This document shows positions 1 to 6,517 of a stretch of 15,393 bases of DNA, one piece after another; position 1 is the first letter of the stretch, and each line of letters starts with the position of its first letter. A program made the translations under genes and the position numbers. The DNA lies in NCBI GenBank assembly GCA_009782405.1, contig WRJC01000068.1:1-15393 (forward strand), written 5' to 3'. The notes below the pieces were generated by a model, which was not told where the DNA came from, ran no database searches, and saw only the letters and a list, made by a program, of their open reading frames with translations. This stretch comes from Oscillospiraceae bacterium (GTDB taxonomy: Bacteria > Bacillota_A > Clostridia > Oscillospirales > WRJC01).

Positions 1-88
1 GCAACGAAGTATCAAAATCTGTAAATTGGCATTTCACTACTTCCGACGCAACAGGTTAGTTGAAATTCCTTTATCCTAATATCTGATT

Positions 89-733
89 GTGTCTTTGTAC
101 TACTCAAAAGAAGGTATAAAGTATGGAAACCACATAACAAACATTTATCCAGTAGCAGAGTCTTTGATAAATATATCAAGAATCGAGTATGGATTTGGCG
201 AAAACAAATCATTCGAAAATTCATTCGAGTTTGTCGGAATCGATTCCGAAACAAGGGGAAATTGGCAAAACAAATACGGTAAAATGGGTTACGACATTTT
301 TTATGGGCGACCGAATTTGCCTGATCAAATTTTGATTTTGTACAAATTTTATGGCGATTACATTTACCACGAAGTTTTCAAAGCCGATCAAAAAAACCAA
401 AGCGCGATCATGCTCCCAGATAATTCCGCGAGGATAATTCCACTCATGGACAACGAGTTTGCGTTGTATGTCGATGTCGCATTGACGAATTGCGAACCAG
501 TAAAAATATCGTTCTATTTTTTAAACTATACCGGCACGGCGAAAAGGCAAGAAATAAAAATAATAGATTTGAACTCGAAAAAAGAAGTATATTTTTTAAC
601 GATAGAAGACTATTTTGGAGGCGTGTATTATTCGTTCAGAGCAAAAGGGCTGTACAGATTCTGTCTCGAAAATGGAGCGAAAAACATCGGTACGAAAACC
701 ACTTCACCAATCAATGGAATATTTTTCGATTGA
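89..733 (+). CDS. C-terminal beta-sandwich module of a secreted carbohydrate-active-type protein, probably 5'-truncated
   Basis: The 214 residues carry D52-SETRGNW-x3-YGK-x2-Y68 and end in SPINGIFFD. From memory, this spacing (D-T-x-T-x-GNW-x-G-x-YG ... VALYxLDWD ... FxGGVY ... VSGLFFD) belongs to an accessory module found at the C-termini of bacterial glycoside hydrolases and other secreted proteins. The central strands (ALYVDVALT, KISFYFLNYTG, DYFGGVYYSF) fit it in order. No catalytic domain or signal peptide is present. The frame opens after a TAA at 77-79. The first possible start is GTG at 89, with no Shine-Dalgarno before it, and all three forward frames contain stops within 1-88. It is therefore more likely the surviving 3' end of a larger broken gene than a complete one, although a free-standing module cannot be excluded. 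Its AT-rich codon use differs from the GC-richer gene that follows. Confidence 0.6.
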   Translation: MSLYYSKEGIKYGNHITNIYPVAESLINISRIEYGFGENKSFENSFEFVGIDSETRGNWQNKYGKMGYDIFYGRPNLPDQILILYKFYGDYIYHEVFKADQKNQSAIMLPDNSARIIPLMDNEFALYVDVALTNCEPVKISFYFLNYTGTAKRQEIKIIDLNSKKEVYFLTIEDYFGGVYYSFRAKGLYRFCLENGAKNIGTKTTSPINGIFFD

Positions 734-745
734 AAGCATATATCG

Positions 746-774
746 CGGGGATTTCGAAATCCCCGTTTTTTTTT
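746..774 (+). terminator. Intrinsic terminator
   Basis: A perfect 20-bp palindrome, CGGGGATTTC/GAAATCCCCG (746-765), is followed by nine T. It lies 13 nt after the stop of the upstream gene. Confidence 0.92.
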
Positions 775-785
775 GCAAATAACTG

Positions 786-814
786 TTGCAAAACGAAATA
801 ACCTGTGGTATAAT
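786..814 (+). promoter_or_regulatory. Sigma-A promoter of the CBM9-like gene
   Basis: TTGCAA (786-791), a 17-bp spacer and TATAAT (809-814), with an extended -10 TG at 806-807. It starts just after the terminator and about 50 nt upstream of the start codon. Confidence 0.75.
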
Positions 815-864
815 GAAAACAGGCAAAAAAACAAATCAACAATAATGAAGTCGGAGGAAAAAAT

Positions 865-1818
865 ATGCGCAAATTTATTTCGGTTTTGCTTCTCGTCATG
901 CTTTTCGCATCGTTGTTTGCCCAAAGCGCACAGGCCGTATCGAGGCTGAAAAAAGGGGAAGTTTCTTACGGCACTCCTGTGGTGGACGGGGTAATGGACG
1001 ACTGCTACAAAAATTCGAGCGAACTTAAAATCGAGTATGTCGCCTCTGCGGCCAACAACGCCGAAGAAGGCGGCGAGCACGCGACAGGCAGCATTTGGCT
1101 GTGCTGGGATGAGAGCTATATCTACATGTTTGTAGACGTGCTCGACAAAACCCCCGTTACGCAGCCGCTCGACAATTTCAGCAGCGACGCTTTTGAATCG
1201 ACGTTCGATTTCGACAACATCAACGACGACCATTACGGCGACAACGGCCTTTTCGTAAAAATTTTGGCATATGCGAGAACGGTCGGTTCGCCTGAATTTG
1301 AGATCGACTGGGTGGACGCGATGGCGACCGACCATCAGGAATGGTTCACAAATCTGCCCGAAAGCGAGCATCAGGTGGCCTGCGTGATAAAATCGGACGG
1401 ATACATAATCGAGCGCAGGGTGCCGCTCAACGACGCGGTCAAAGCGATGCTGAAGCCTGGATATACTTTTGGCTTCCAGATATGGCTGCTCGACGACATA
1501 GACGACAACAACCAGAGGGATTTCAAGCTTTCATGGGGCGAACCCACCGACGACGTGAGCGTCGCTGCCTGGAACCTCTCGAACTGCAACGACGAGCTGG
1601 TGCTTGTCGAGGCCCCTCCCCCGCCCCCCGAGCCCGAACCGGAGCCCGAACCTGAACCTGAACCGGAAGCCCCTGCGGCCCAACCCGAAGCGCCGGCCGC
1701 TCCCGAACCTACCCCCGCAGCCCCGGTCACCGGCGACGGCATGGCGATATTCTTTGTTTTGATTCTCTTGGCCGGAGCATATGCCATAGCGCGGCGCCCC
1801 GCAAAAACAAAACGCTAA
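865..1818 (+). CDS. CBM9/DOMON-like surface protein with Pro-Glu linker and degenerate sorting signal
   Basis: This 317-residue protein is exported and probably held on the cell surface to bind sugar. Residues 1-24 form a signal peptide (MRKF, hydrophobic core, AQA before V25). Residues about 30-248 resemble the CBM9-like/DOMON fold: VDGVMDD near 40-46, YIYMFVDV, DAFESTFDFDN, ERRVPLNDA, and a late GYTFGFQIWLLDD strand. A Pro/Glu linker spans 251-286. The tail PVTG-D (287-291), a hydrophobic stretch (292-310) and RRPAKTKR looks like a degenerate LPxTG sorting signal, so it is either sortase-anchored or membrane-anchored. GGAGG at 853-857 supports this ATG. It appears to be a single-gene transcript with its own promoter. 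No catalytic residues are recognisable. The family call is from pattern recall; ligand specificity cannot be read from sequence. Confidence 0.8.
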   Translation: MRKFISVLLLVMLFASLFAQSAQAVSRLKKGEVSYGTPVVDGVMDDCYKNSSELKIEYVASAANNAEEGGEHATGSIWLCWDESYIYMFVDVLDKTPVTQPLDNFSSDAFESTFDFDNINDDHYGDNGLFVKILAYARTVGSPEFEIDWVDAMATDHQEWFTNLPESEHQVACVIKSDGYIIERRVPLNDAVKAMLKPGYTFGFQIWLLDDIDDNNQRDFKLSWGEPTDDVSVAAWNLSNCNDELVLVEAPPPPPEPEPEPEPEPEPEAPAAQPEAPAAPEPTPAAPVTGDGMAIFFVLILLAGAYAIARRPAKTKR

Positions 1819-1892
1819 AAACGGTTTAAAAAAAGCCGTAAAAACGGGGGGTATCAGCCGCCCTCACGTAAGAAAACTTTATTGAGTGGGAG

Positions 1893-1920
1893 ACGGTGTA
1901 GTGTCATGCTACGCCGTTTT
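1893..1920 (+). terminator. Weak terminator-like hairpin between convergent genes
   Basis: ACGGTGTAG and CTACGCCGT pair with one G-U around a 7-nt loop, followed by four T on the plus strand. It lies 75 nt after the CBM9-like stop and overlaps the end of the recombinase remnant on the other strand. Some of its bases are therefore coding there, and its role as a terminator is uncertain. Confidence 0.4.
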
Positions 1921-2148
1921 CCGTTGTTCTTGGCTATCTTTGCGCTGTTTGAAAACCTGTGCGAAATCAAATGCACCGATAAAGTTGTAGACGATATGGA
2001 TTTTACGGTTCTTGTCCGGCTTGCGCCCTCGCCCGTTCTCATTCGCGGATATTTCTATCCTGTCTGCAAACTCGCGTAAAACGGTTGCGTCTAACGCTTG
2101 TATGTCGGTGTACTTCTTTGTCGTGGCGATAAAGTTGTTACGGTTGCT
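1909..2148 (-). pseudogene. C-terminal remnant of a large serine recombinase (DUF4368-type tail)
   Basis: Read on the minus strand, this 79-residue open stretch begins SNRNNFIATTKKYTDIQALD, continues VLREFADRIEI, and has KIHIVYNFIGAFDF before TAG. This matches, by recall, the conserved tail of TnpX/Tn4451-like large serine recombinases (F-x2-x-KYTDIQ-x-L, EF-x-x-I-x-I, basic loop, I-x-I-x-YNF-I-G). The resolvase catalytic domain and zinc-ribbon region are absent. A TAA in the same frame lies just upstream (2149-2151), and the preceding DNA encodes the end of the EFR1 gene in another frame. The fragment overlaps that gene by 11 nt, marking a deletion or insertion junction. It is a scar of an integrative element and cannot act as a recombinase. 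Confidence 0.78.
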
Positions 2149-2908
2149 TTACCATGTAATTGTCGATATTACACTGTTCGACTACTTCCTTGCCTAACAG
2201 CGTGATCGCCTTGTTGGGACAACTGTTAATACAACGATAGCACATAGTACATCCGTCGGAGGCCGACGCTTTTTTATCGGTAATCTTTATATTTTTCATA
2301 GGGCATAGGGCCACGCATTTACCGCAACCGACACAAATACTTTTTTCTATTTTTAGCTTATCGGTATAGCGCGTAGTTTTACCGTAAAACCATAGCCGCT
2401 GACCAAACAATCCGGCGACATGATAGAAAAACCCCAAACCCTCTTTTGTCGGCTTGCCTTGTTTTAACGCATTTACGGCTTGCGTTATTTTTTGTTCCGC
2501 GTCGTTCACAATCTGACGGTTCTGCTCTAACGGCTTCTTTAATGCTTTTACATCACCAATGCAATCAGGCATTTTAAGGTGCAAGCCGCCGATAATTCTC
2601 GCACCGCATTTTTTTAATAGCCTCGCCCCGCAACCCGCCCCGTCGCCGCTAAACAATCCCATTGTTGCGATAATATAGACACGTTTATTCGCAAAGCATG
2701 GACTGTTTGCGCGGATAAAGTCTTTGATTATTTTTGGGGTATTGCTGTAATAAATCGGATATGCCAAAGCAATTTCTTCCGATTTGCTTATCGCCTCAAT
2801 GACGCCGCTGTCCTCAATGGAAAGCGGTTTGCTACCGTCGTAATGATAGCAAAACTTTTCAAGACAAAACTTTGTATTGCCTGTGCCACTGAAATAAACG
2901 CCCAACAT
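2138..2908 (-). CDS. EFR1-family flavodoxin/ferredoxin fusion
   Basis: A 256-residue cytoplasmic electron-transfer protein. The N-terminus has the flavodoxin phosphate loop YFSGTGNT (5-12), followed by PIYYSNTP and TMGLFSGDGAG, which fit an FMN-binding flavodoxin-like domain to about residue 150. Two [4Fe-4S] motifs follow: C192-x2-C195-x2-C198-x3-CP (202-203) and C220-x2-C223-x2-C226-x3-CP (230-231). This order is the EFR1 family pattern; the physiological partner is unknown. The start is supported by GGGAGG (2918-2923). The gene begins 20 nt after the TetR stop, so the two are probably one transcript under TetR control. The last dozen codons run into the recombinase scar, so the native C-terminus may have been altered. 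Base composition is AT-richer than the flanking GH51 and CBM9-like genes, which suggests transfer. Confidence 0.88.
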   Translation of the reverse strand: MLGVYFSGTGNTKFCLEKFCYHYDGSKPLSIEDSGVIEAISKSEEIALAYPIYYSNTPKIIKDFIRANSPCFANKRVYIIATMGLFSGDGAGCGARLLKKCGARIIGGLHLKMPDCIGDVKALKKPLEQNRQIVNDAEQKITQAVNALKQGKPTKEGLGFFYHVAGLFGQRLWFYGKTTRYTDKLKIEKSICVGCGKCVALCPMKNIKITDKKASASDGCTMCYRCINSCPNKAITLLGKEVVEQCNIDNYMVKQP

Positions 2909-2928
2909 TTCTATTTTCCTCCCTGTTT

Positions 2929-3546
2929 TTAAAGTGATTTACCATCAAAGAAGGCGCAATGAAAAGCCTCCATGAAGTCGGTGATCTTTTCTCGCCACGC
3001 CTCATCATAAGTGACATTTTTCATTGTCACCACAGAAGCAAGCCCGTGTACGAAAGACCATATTGCTATTATCGCGTCTTTTCTCCGTTCTTGTGGATAG
3101 TGTGATTTTTCGAGCAACGAAAGCATTACTTCCTTGTATATTTCAAACGGTTTATAATTATTGCCACTGTCCGCGCTGGACGACAAATCAATCCGCACAT
3201 TCGATTGAGTGAACAGGAATGAAAAGTAATGAGGGTTGTCCATAAAGAAAATGACATACGCCTTGCCGAGATATTCCAAAGCGTTAGGCTCTTTGCCGTG
3301 TTCGGCTATGGTGTTTTCCAAGAGCATTGAAAACTCGTCTGTAATATGGTTTTGCATGGCGTTCAATAATAGCTCTTTATTTTGAAAATGACTGTACGGT
3401 GCGGCATGGCTCACGCCGCAAGCCGCCGCGACTTTGCGTAGAGAAAATGCTTTAAGCCCTTCCTCGTTGACTAATTCAATGGCTTTTTCGATAAGCGCAT
3501 TTTTCAAGTCTTTATGATGATACGATTGTTGCTTGTCCTTCGACAT
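2929..3546 (-). CDS. TetR-family transcriptional regulator (WHG-type C-terminal domain)
   Basis: This 205-residue repressor-type protein has an N-terminal helix-turn-helix at about 34-54 (FSLRKVAAACGVSHAAPYSHF), and the following KELLLNAM completes the TetR signature. The C-terminal half contains PHYFSFLFTQS and AIWSFVHGLASVV (161-173), which resemble the WHG C-terminal domain of TetR relatives. The frame is open much further upstream, but the start is set at ATG 3546 because GAGAGGAGG lies 9 nt before it and a consensus promoter lies just beyond. It leads the EFR1 operon. Two near-identical 21-bp palindromes cover its promoter, so autorepression is inferred. The inducing ligand is not predictable. 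Confidence 0.92.
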   Translation of the reverse strand: MSKDKQQSYHHKDLKNALIEKAIELVNEEGLKAFSLRKVAAACGVSHAAPYSHFQNKELLLNAMQNHITDEFSMLLENTIAEHGKEPNALEYLGKAYVIFFMDNPHYFSFLFTQSNVRIDLSSSADSGNNYKPFEIYKEVMLSLLEKSHYPQERRKDAIIAIWSFVHGLASVVTMKNVTYDEAWREKITDFMEAFHCAFFDGKSL

Positions 3547-3564
3547 AGCAGATTTCCTCCTCTC

Positions 3565-3585
3565 AATCTTGACACTGTCTATATT
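3565..3585. promoter_or_regulatory. TetR operator O2 (over the start site)
   Basis: The second copy of the 21-bp element lies exactly 30 bp (about three helical turns) from O1. One half-site is intact (AATCTTGAC) and the other is degraded. It overlaps the -10 edge and start site, so binding would block initiation. Confidence 0.68.
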
Positions 3586-3611
3586 ATAGCATACAATCTT
3601 TACGCTGTCAA
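3583..3611 (-). promoter_or_regulatory. Consensus promoter of the tetR-EFR1 operon
   Basis: On the minus strand, TTGACA (3606-3611), 17 bp and TATAAT (3583-3588) match the sigma-A consensus perfectly. Transcription would begin near 3576, about 30 nt before the ATG. Confidence 0.92.
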
Positions 3612-3615
3612 GATT
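3595..3615. promoter_or_regulatory. TetR operator O1 (over the -35 box)
   Basis: A 21-bp near-palindrome, AATCTT-nAC-N3-GTn-AAGATT, covers the -35 element. It shares 17 of 21 positions with O2. Assignment to the adjacent TetR protein is inferred. Confidence 0.75.
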
Positions 3616-3855
3616 ATTTTTATGGGGAATACTGCTATGGGTAAGCCCCTTTCTGTTTCCGGGCATAAAAAAAGACGGGGGCAGAATAATAGGCATGAAA
3701 AAACGGAACGCTGTTTTTTGCGTTCCGTTTAGTTCGGTTGCTATTCCGTTTTGCCCGCCTACCATAAAATTATTGATTTTACTGGGTTTTTGCTTGTTGT
3801 CTTATCGTATGGGGGTATTTGCCTCCTGTTTTTTTGTATTGTTTCATTTTGCGTT
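3616..3855. other. Intergenic region without a supported gene
   Basis: About 240 bp lie between the tetR promoter and the end of the kinase gene. The open frames here carry no ribosome-binding site and no recognisable motif. The one strong element is the hairpin at 3696-3730. Nothing else is identifiable. Confidence 0.6.
3696..3730 (-). terminator. Terminator of the lipoprotein-GH51-kinase operon
   Basis: AAACGGAACGC (3701-3711) and GCGTTCCGTTT (3720-3730) form an 11-bp perfect stem with an 8-nt loop. On the minus strand the stem runs into a T-tract, so it would stop transcripts coming from the kinase gene about 125 nt after its stop codon. Confidence 0.75.
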
Positions 3856-4962
3856 TCAACGCAAATGGCTGGAATAGCAAAAACCAAGCGGGGCATTGAG
3901 CTGGTCGAGCTTGGTGCGCACCTCCTGCGGCTGCCAATCCTGCGCCCTGGCGGGCACGACCATTTTTGGGTTTTTTGCCAATTGCAGCAGTTTTTGGGCC
4001 GTGACGAGCAGCGAATAAAGGACATCCGAATTGTTTTTTACGCACTCGATGTTATTGTATACATAATCAAACATCTTAGTTGCGATTTCAACCGAAATGT
4101 CGCTGACCGGGCCGTTTGTCACTTCCTTGAAAATTTTAGACATCTTTTTGCCGTTTGTCTCCACTTTGAGTATGTCGGAAGTATAGACTGTGATTTTGTC
4201 GGCGATTTCCTGGAGATCATCCAATACGCCCGGCGCATTTTCATATGTGTCCTTGATATTTATGAAAGCTTCGTAGCGCGCGGATTTTGGGTCTTTTATA
4301 AGTCCGTCGACGTATCGGTACACGCTCCGCAGGCACGTGAAACCGATCGGCGTTATCACCACTTCGGCGCATATGGAAAAACCGTAATTTTTGGCGAGTT
4401 TGCAAGTAACCAAAAACTCAGGGGTTTTGCAGCTTTGCTCGAGCAATATGCTTTTTTTGTTTTTGATCGCCATCAGGCCTATGTCGTCGCGCAGCCCGAG
4501 CATGAAATCCTCGATGAGGTTCCCGCGTTCGGCGCCGAATTTTGCGTGTATGAGGCTTCTGAAAATATTTGACGCCTTGATTTTGTCCTTGTTCACCACG
4601 CCGTAATTTGTGCCGTATTCTTTCGGTATGACGCAATCCACCACAGTGGATTTACCCGAAGCGATGGCCCCCGCCACTACTATGAGCCGCGGTTCTTCAG
4701 AGGGTTCGATTTGCCCAAACAGCGCGTTGTAAATATCCTCCACGGTTTCTTTCCTAACTGTTTCGGTGAGGTAAAGCGCGAACCAATTTGAAAGAACTTT
4801 TAGTTTCTCTTTGTATTCCTTTTCGGGGAGGCCGTCCAACAAGGAAGGGGCGTTCCATTCCGCTTCGACGTTTTGCCAACCTGCTATCATCTCGTCGATG
4901 ATTTTTTTTGCCTCATTTTTTTCAAAATTTTTTTCGATTATGTCTATTACACTTTGATCCAT
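3856..4962 (-). CDS. Zeta-toxin-like P-loop kinase with N-terminal helical extension
   Basis: This 368-residue protein has Walker A GAIASGKST (98-106) and NKD (124-126) with D126 where zeta/PezT has its catalytic Asp. SILLEQS follows, with E175 at the zeta I-E-G-T position. Then come SVYRYVDGLIKDPKSAR and the Arg pair R216/R229, which align with the zeta RYE...DP-x2-AR segment. Zeta toxins phosphorylate UDP-N-acetylglucosamine; the substrate here is unknown. The first ~90 residues are a helical acidic extension not seen in minimal zeta toxins, and residues 270-368 form a C-terminal helical region. ATG 4962 is chosen over 4989 because GGAGG lies 10 nt before it. It follows the GH51 stop by 29 nt, so it is the last gene of that operon. 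No epsilon-like antitoxin is adjacent. It may be a metabolic or regulatory kinase rather than a toxin. Confidence 0.8.
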   Translation of the reverse strand: MDQSVIDIIEKNFEKNEAKKIIDEMIAGWQNVEAEWNAPSLLDGLPEKEYKEKLKVLSNWFALYLTETVRKETVEDIYNALFGQIEPSEEPRLIVVAGAIASGKSTVVDCVIPKEYGTNYGVVNKDKIKASNIFRSLIHAKFGAERGNLIEDFMLGLRDDIGLMAIKNKKSILLEQSCKTPEFLVTCKLAKNYGFSICAEVVITPIGFTCLRSVYRYVDGLIKDPKSARYEAFINIKDTYENAPGVLDDLQEIADKITVYTSDILKVETNGKKMSKIFKEVTNGPVSDISVEIATKMFDYVYNNIECVKNNSDVLYSLLVTAQKLLQLAKNPKMVVPARAQDWQPQEVRTKLDQLNAPLGFCYSSHLR

Positions 4963-4991
4963 TGCAAATAATCCTCCGTTTTTTTTCATAA

Positions 4992-6494
4992 TTATTTTTT
5001 AGTTTTTTTCACTATCGAAACCACGCCGGATTTGGGCAGTATGAGGGGCGTATCCGCGCCAAGCGTGATTTCTCTTGAAACCGGGCGGACTGCTTCGGGG
5101 TTTTCAAAGCAGTTATATGAATGCGCGTCCTCGCAGGCGAGAACAGTCAGCGTGGCCGGCCCCGAAATATCGCCGCCGAACGCCGAGAGTTTTATCTCTT
5201 TTTCTTTTTCGTAATCCAAATTGGCAAGGGTTATCGTGATTGTTCCCCCGTCGCTTTGCGAAGCGGAGGCCGAAACGCATTTAATGTCCCCCCTGTCCTT
5301 GACTTTTATCGTCCCGAAATCGTCGAGCAGCGGTATCTGCCTGCCGTTTTGGTGCGTTTTGTACATATCGAACACAAAATAGTTCGGGGTTTCCACGAAA
5401 TTCTTCCCGGAGGCGAAATACAGCGAGTGCAGGTTGTTGCAAAGCTGCGCCACGTTTGCCATCGCGACTGTGTCGCAGTGGTTGTTGAATATGTTAAGCG
5501 TCAAGGCCGCCACCAGCGCGTCACGCATCGTACTCTGCTGCTCGAACAGATTGTATCCTGCGGAGGGTCCGGTGCCGCCCTGATGCCAGCAGCCCCATTC
5601 GTCCACCAAAAGCTTCAAGCTCTTTTTGGGGTCGTAGAAGTCCATTGCCGCCCTGTGGCTTTGAATCAGGTTCTCCATTTGGGAAGCCTGGGAGAGCATC
5701 TGATAATATTCGTCCCCGGAGAATTTGAGCGGGTGCCCCGCCGCGCCGCAGTAGTAGTGCAGCGAAAACCCGTAAAACGACCCCGGGTGGTTCGGGTTGT
5801 ATCTGTATTCCTCCAAAAACCCCTTCGTCCAGTTCAAATCGCCGCCGTTCGGCCCGCAGGCGATGAATTTGCACTCCCCGCCATTCACCGAATCGCAAAC
5901 CGTCTTGTATCGCATGAATTCGCGCGCGTACATCTGCGGGGTCATGTTCCCGCCGCCGCCCCAGTTCTCGTTGCCGATCCCCCAGTATTCGACCCCGAGA
6001 GGCGCGGGGTCGCCGTTTGTCCCCCGCAGCGCCGACAGCGCCGTGAGATTTTCGGGAAAGTTGCAATATTCTATCCAGTTTCGTATTTCAAGCGGGGTGG
6101 TCGAAGTGATATTGGCCGCGAAGTACGGCGCCGCCCCCACGAGCCGGCAAAAATCGGCGAATTCATGCGTGCCCACCTGATTTGGCTCGGTGCGCTTGTC
6201 GTCGTTGTACCACCAGTTCACCCGAACCGGGCGGCTTTCCCTTGGCCCTATCCCGTCGCGCCAGTCGTAGGTTTCCGCGAAGCACCCGCCGGGCCAGCGC
6301 AAAACGGGGGGATTTATCTTTTTGAAGCTATCGACCAGCGATTTGCGGAAACCCCGTATGTTTTCAACCGGCGAATTTTCGCCCACCCATAGCCCGTCGT
6401 AGAAAACGCCGCCTATGTGCTCGGAAAAGTGCCCGTAAATATTTTTGTTTATTTTGCCCTTGGACTCCGTGAAATTCAAGCATATGTTGTTCAT
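4992..6494 (-). CDS. abfA: GH51 alpha-L-arabinofuranosidase, intracellular
   Basis: This 500-residue retaining glycoside hydrolase removes terminal alpha-L-arabinofuranosyl groups from arabinoxylo- or arabino-oligosaccharides. The family signature GHFSEHIGG is at 21-29, RWPGGCFAE at 66-74, acid/base E176 in WGIGNENWGGGG, and nucleophile E299 in LVDEWGCWH. The length equals the usual ~500 residues: a TIM barrel to about 380, then a C-terminal beta-sandwich. There is no signal peptide, so the enzyme acts on imported oligosaccharides in the cytoplasm. The start is preceded by an AAGGGGA site. The gene lies 23 nt after the solute-binding lipoprotein and 29 nt before the kinase, in one operon. Family and catalytic residues are clear; the exact substrate is inferred. 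Confidence 0.96.
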   Translation of the reverse strand: MNNICLNFTESKGKINKNIYGHFSEHIGGVFYDGLWVGENSPVENIRGFRKSLVDSFKKINPPVLRWPGGCFAETYDWRDGIGPRESRPVRVNWWYNDDKRTEPNQVGTHEFADFCRLVGAAPYFAANITSTTPLEIRNWIEYCNFPENLTALSALRGTNGDPAPLGVEYWGIGNENWGGGGNMTPQMYAREFMRYKTVCDSVNGGECKFIACGPNGGDLNWTKGFLEEYRYNPNHPGSFYGFSLHYYCGAAGHPLKFSGDEYYQMLSQASQMENLIQSHRAAMDFYDPKKSLKLLVDEWGCWHQGGTGPSAGYNLFEQQSTMRDALVAALTLNIFNNHCDTVAMANVAQLCNNLHSLYFASGKNFVETPNYFVFDMYKTHQNGRQIPLLDDFGTIKVKDRGDIKCVSASASQSDGGTITITLANLDYEKEKEIKLSAFGGDISGPATLTVLACEDAHSYNCFENPEAVRPVSREITLGADTPLILPKSGVVSIVKKTKK

Positions 6495-6517
6495 TTCGTT
6501 ATTTCCCCTTTCGCGGT

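Noticed and set aside
628..1371. 247-residue minus-strand frame
   Set aside because: Crosses the terminator, promoter and start of the CBM9-like gene; no ribosome site or motif.
3547..3765. Long N-terminal extension of the TetR protein
   Set aside because: The extension reads through the promoter and operators; the ribosome site fixes the start at 3546.
3751..4572. 273-residue plus-strand frame
   Set aside because: Antisense to the zeta-like kinase, which has clear motifs, a ribosome site and operon context.
5121..6392. 423-residue open frame on the plus strand
   Set aside because: It is fully antisense to the GH51 gene, has no ribosome-binding site and no domain pattern; it follows from the GC-rich codon use of that gene.
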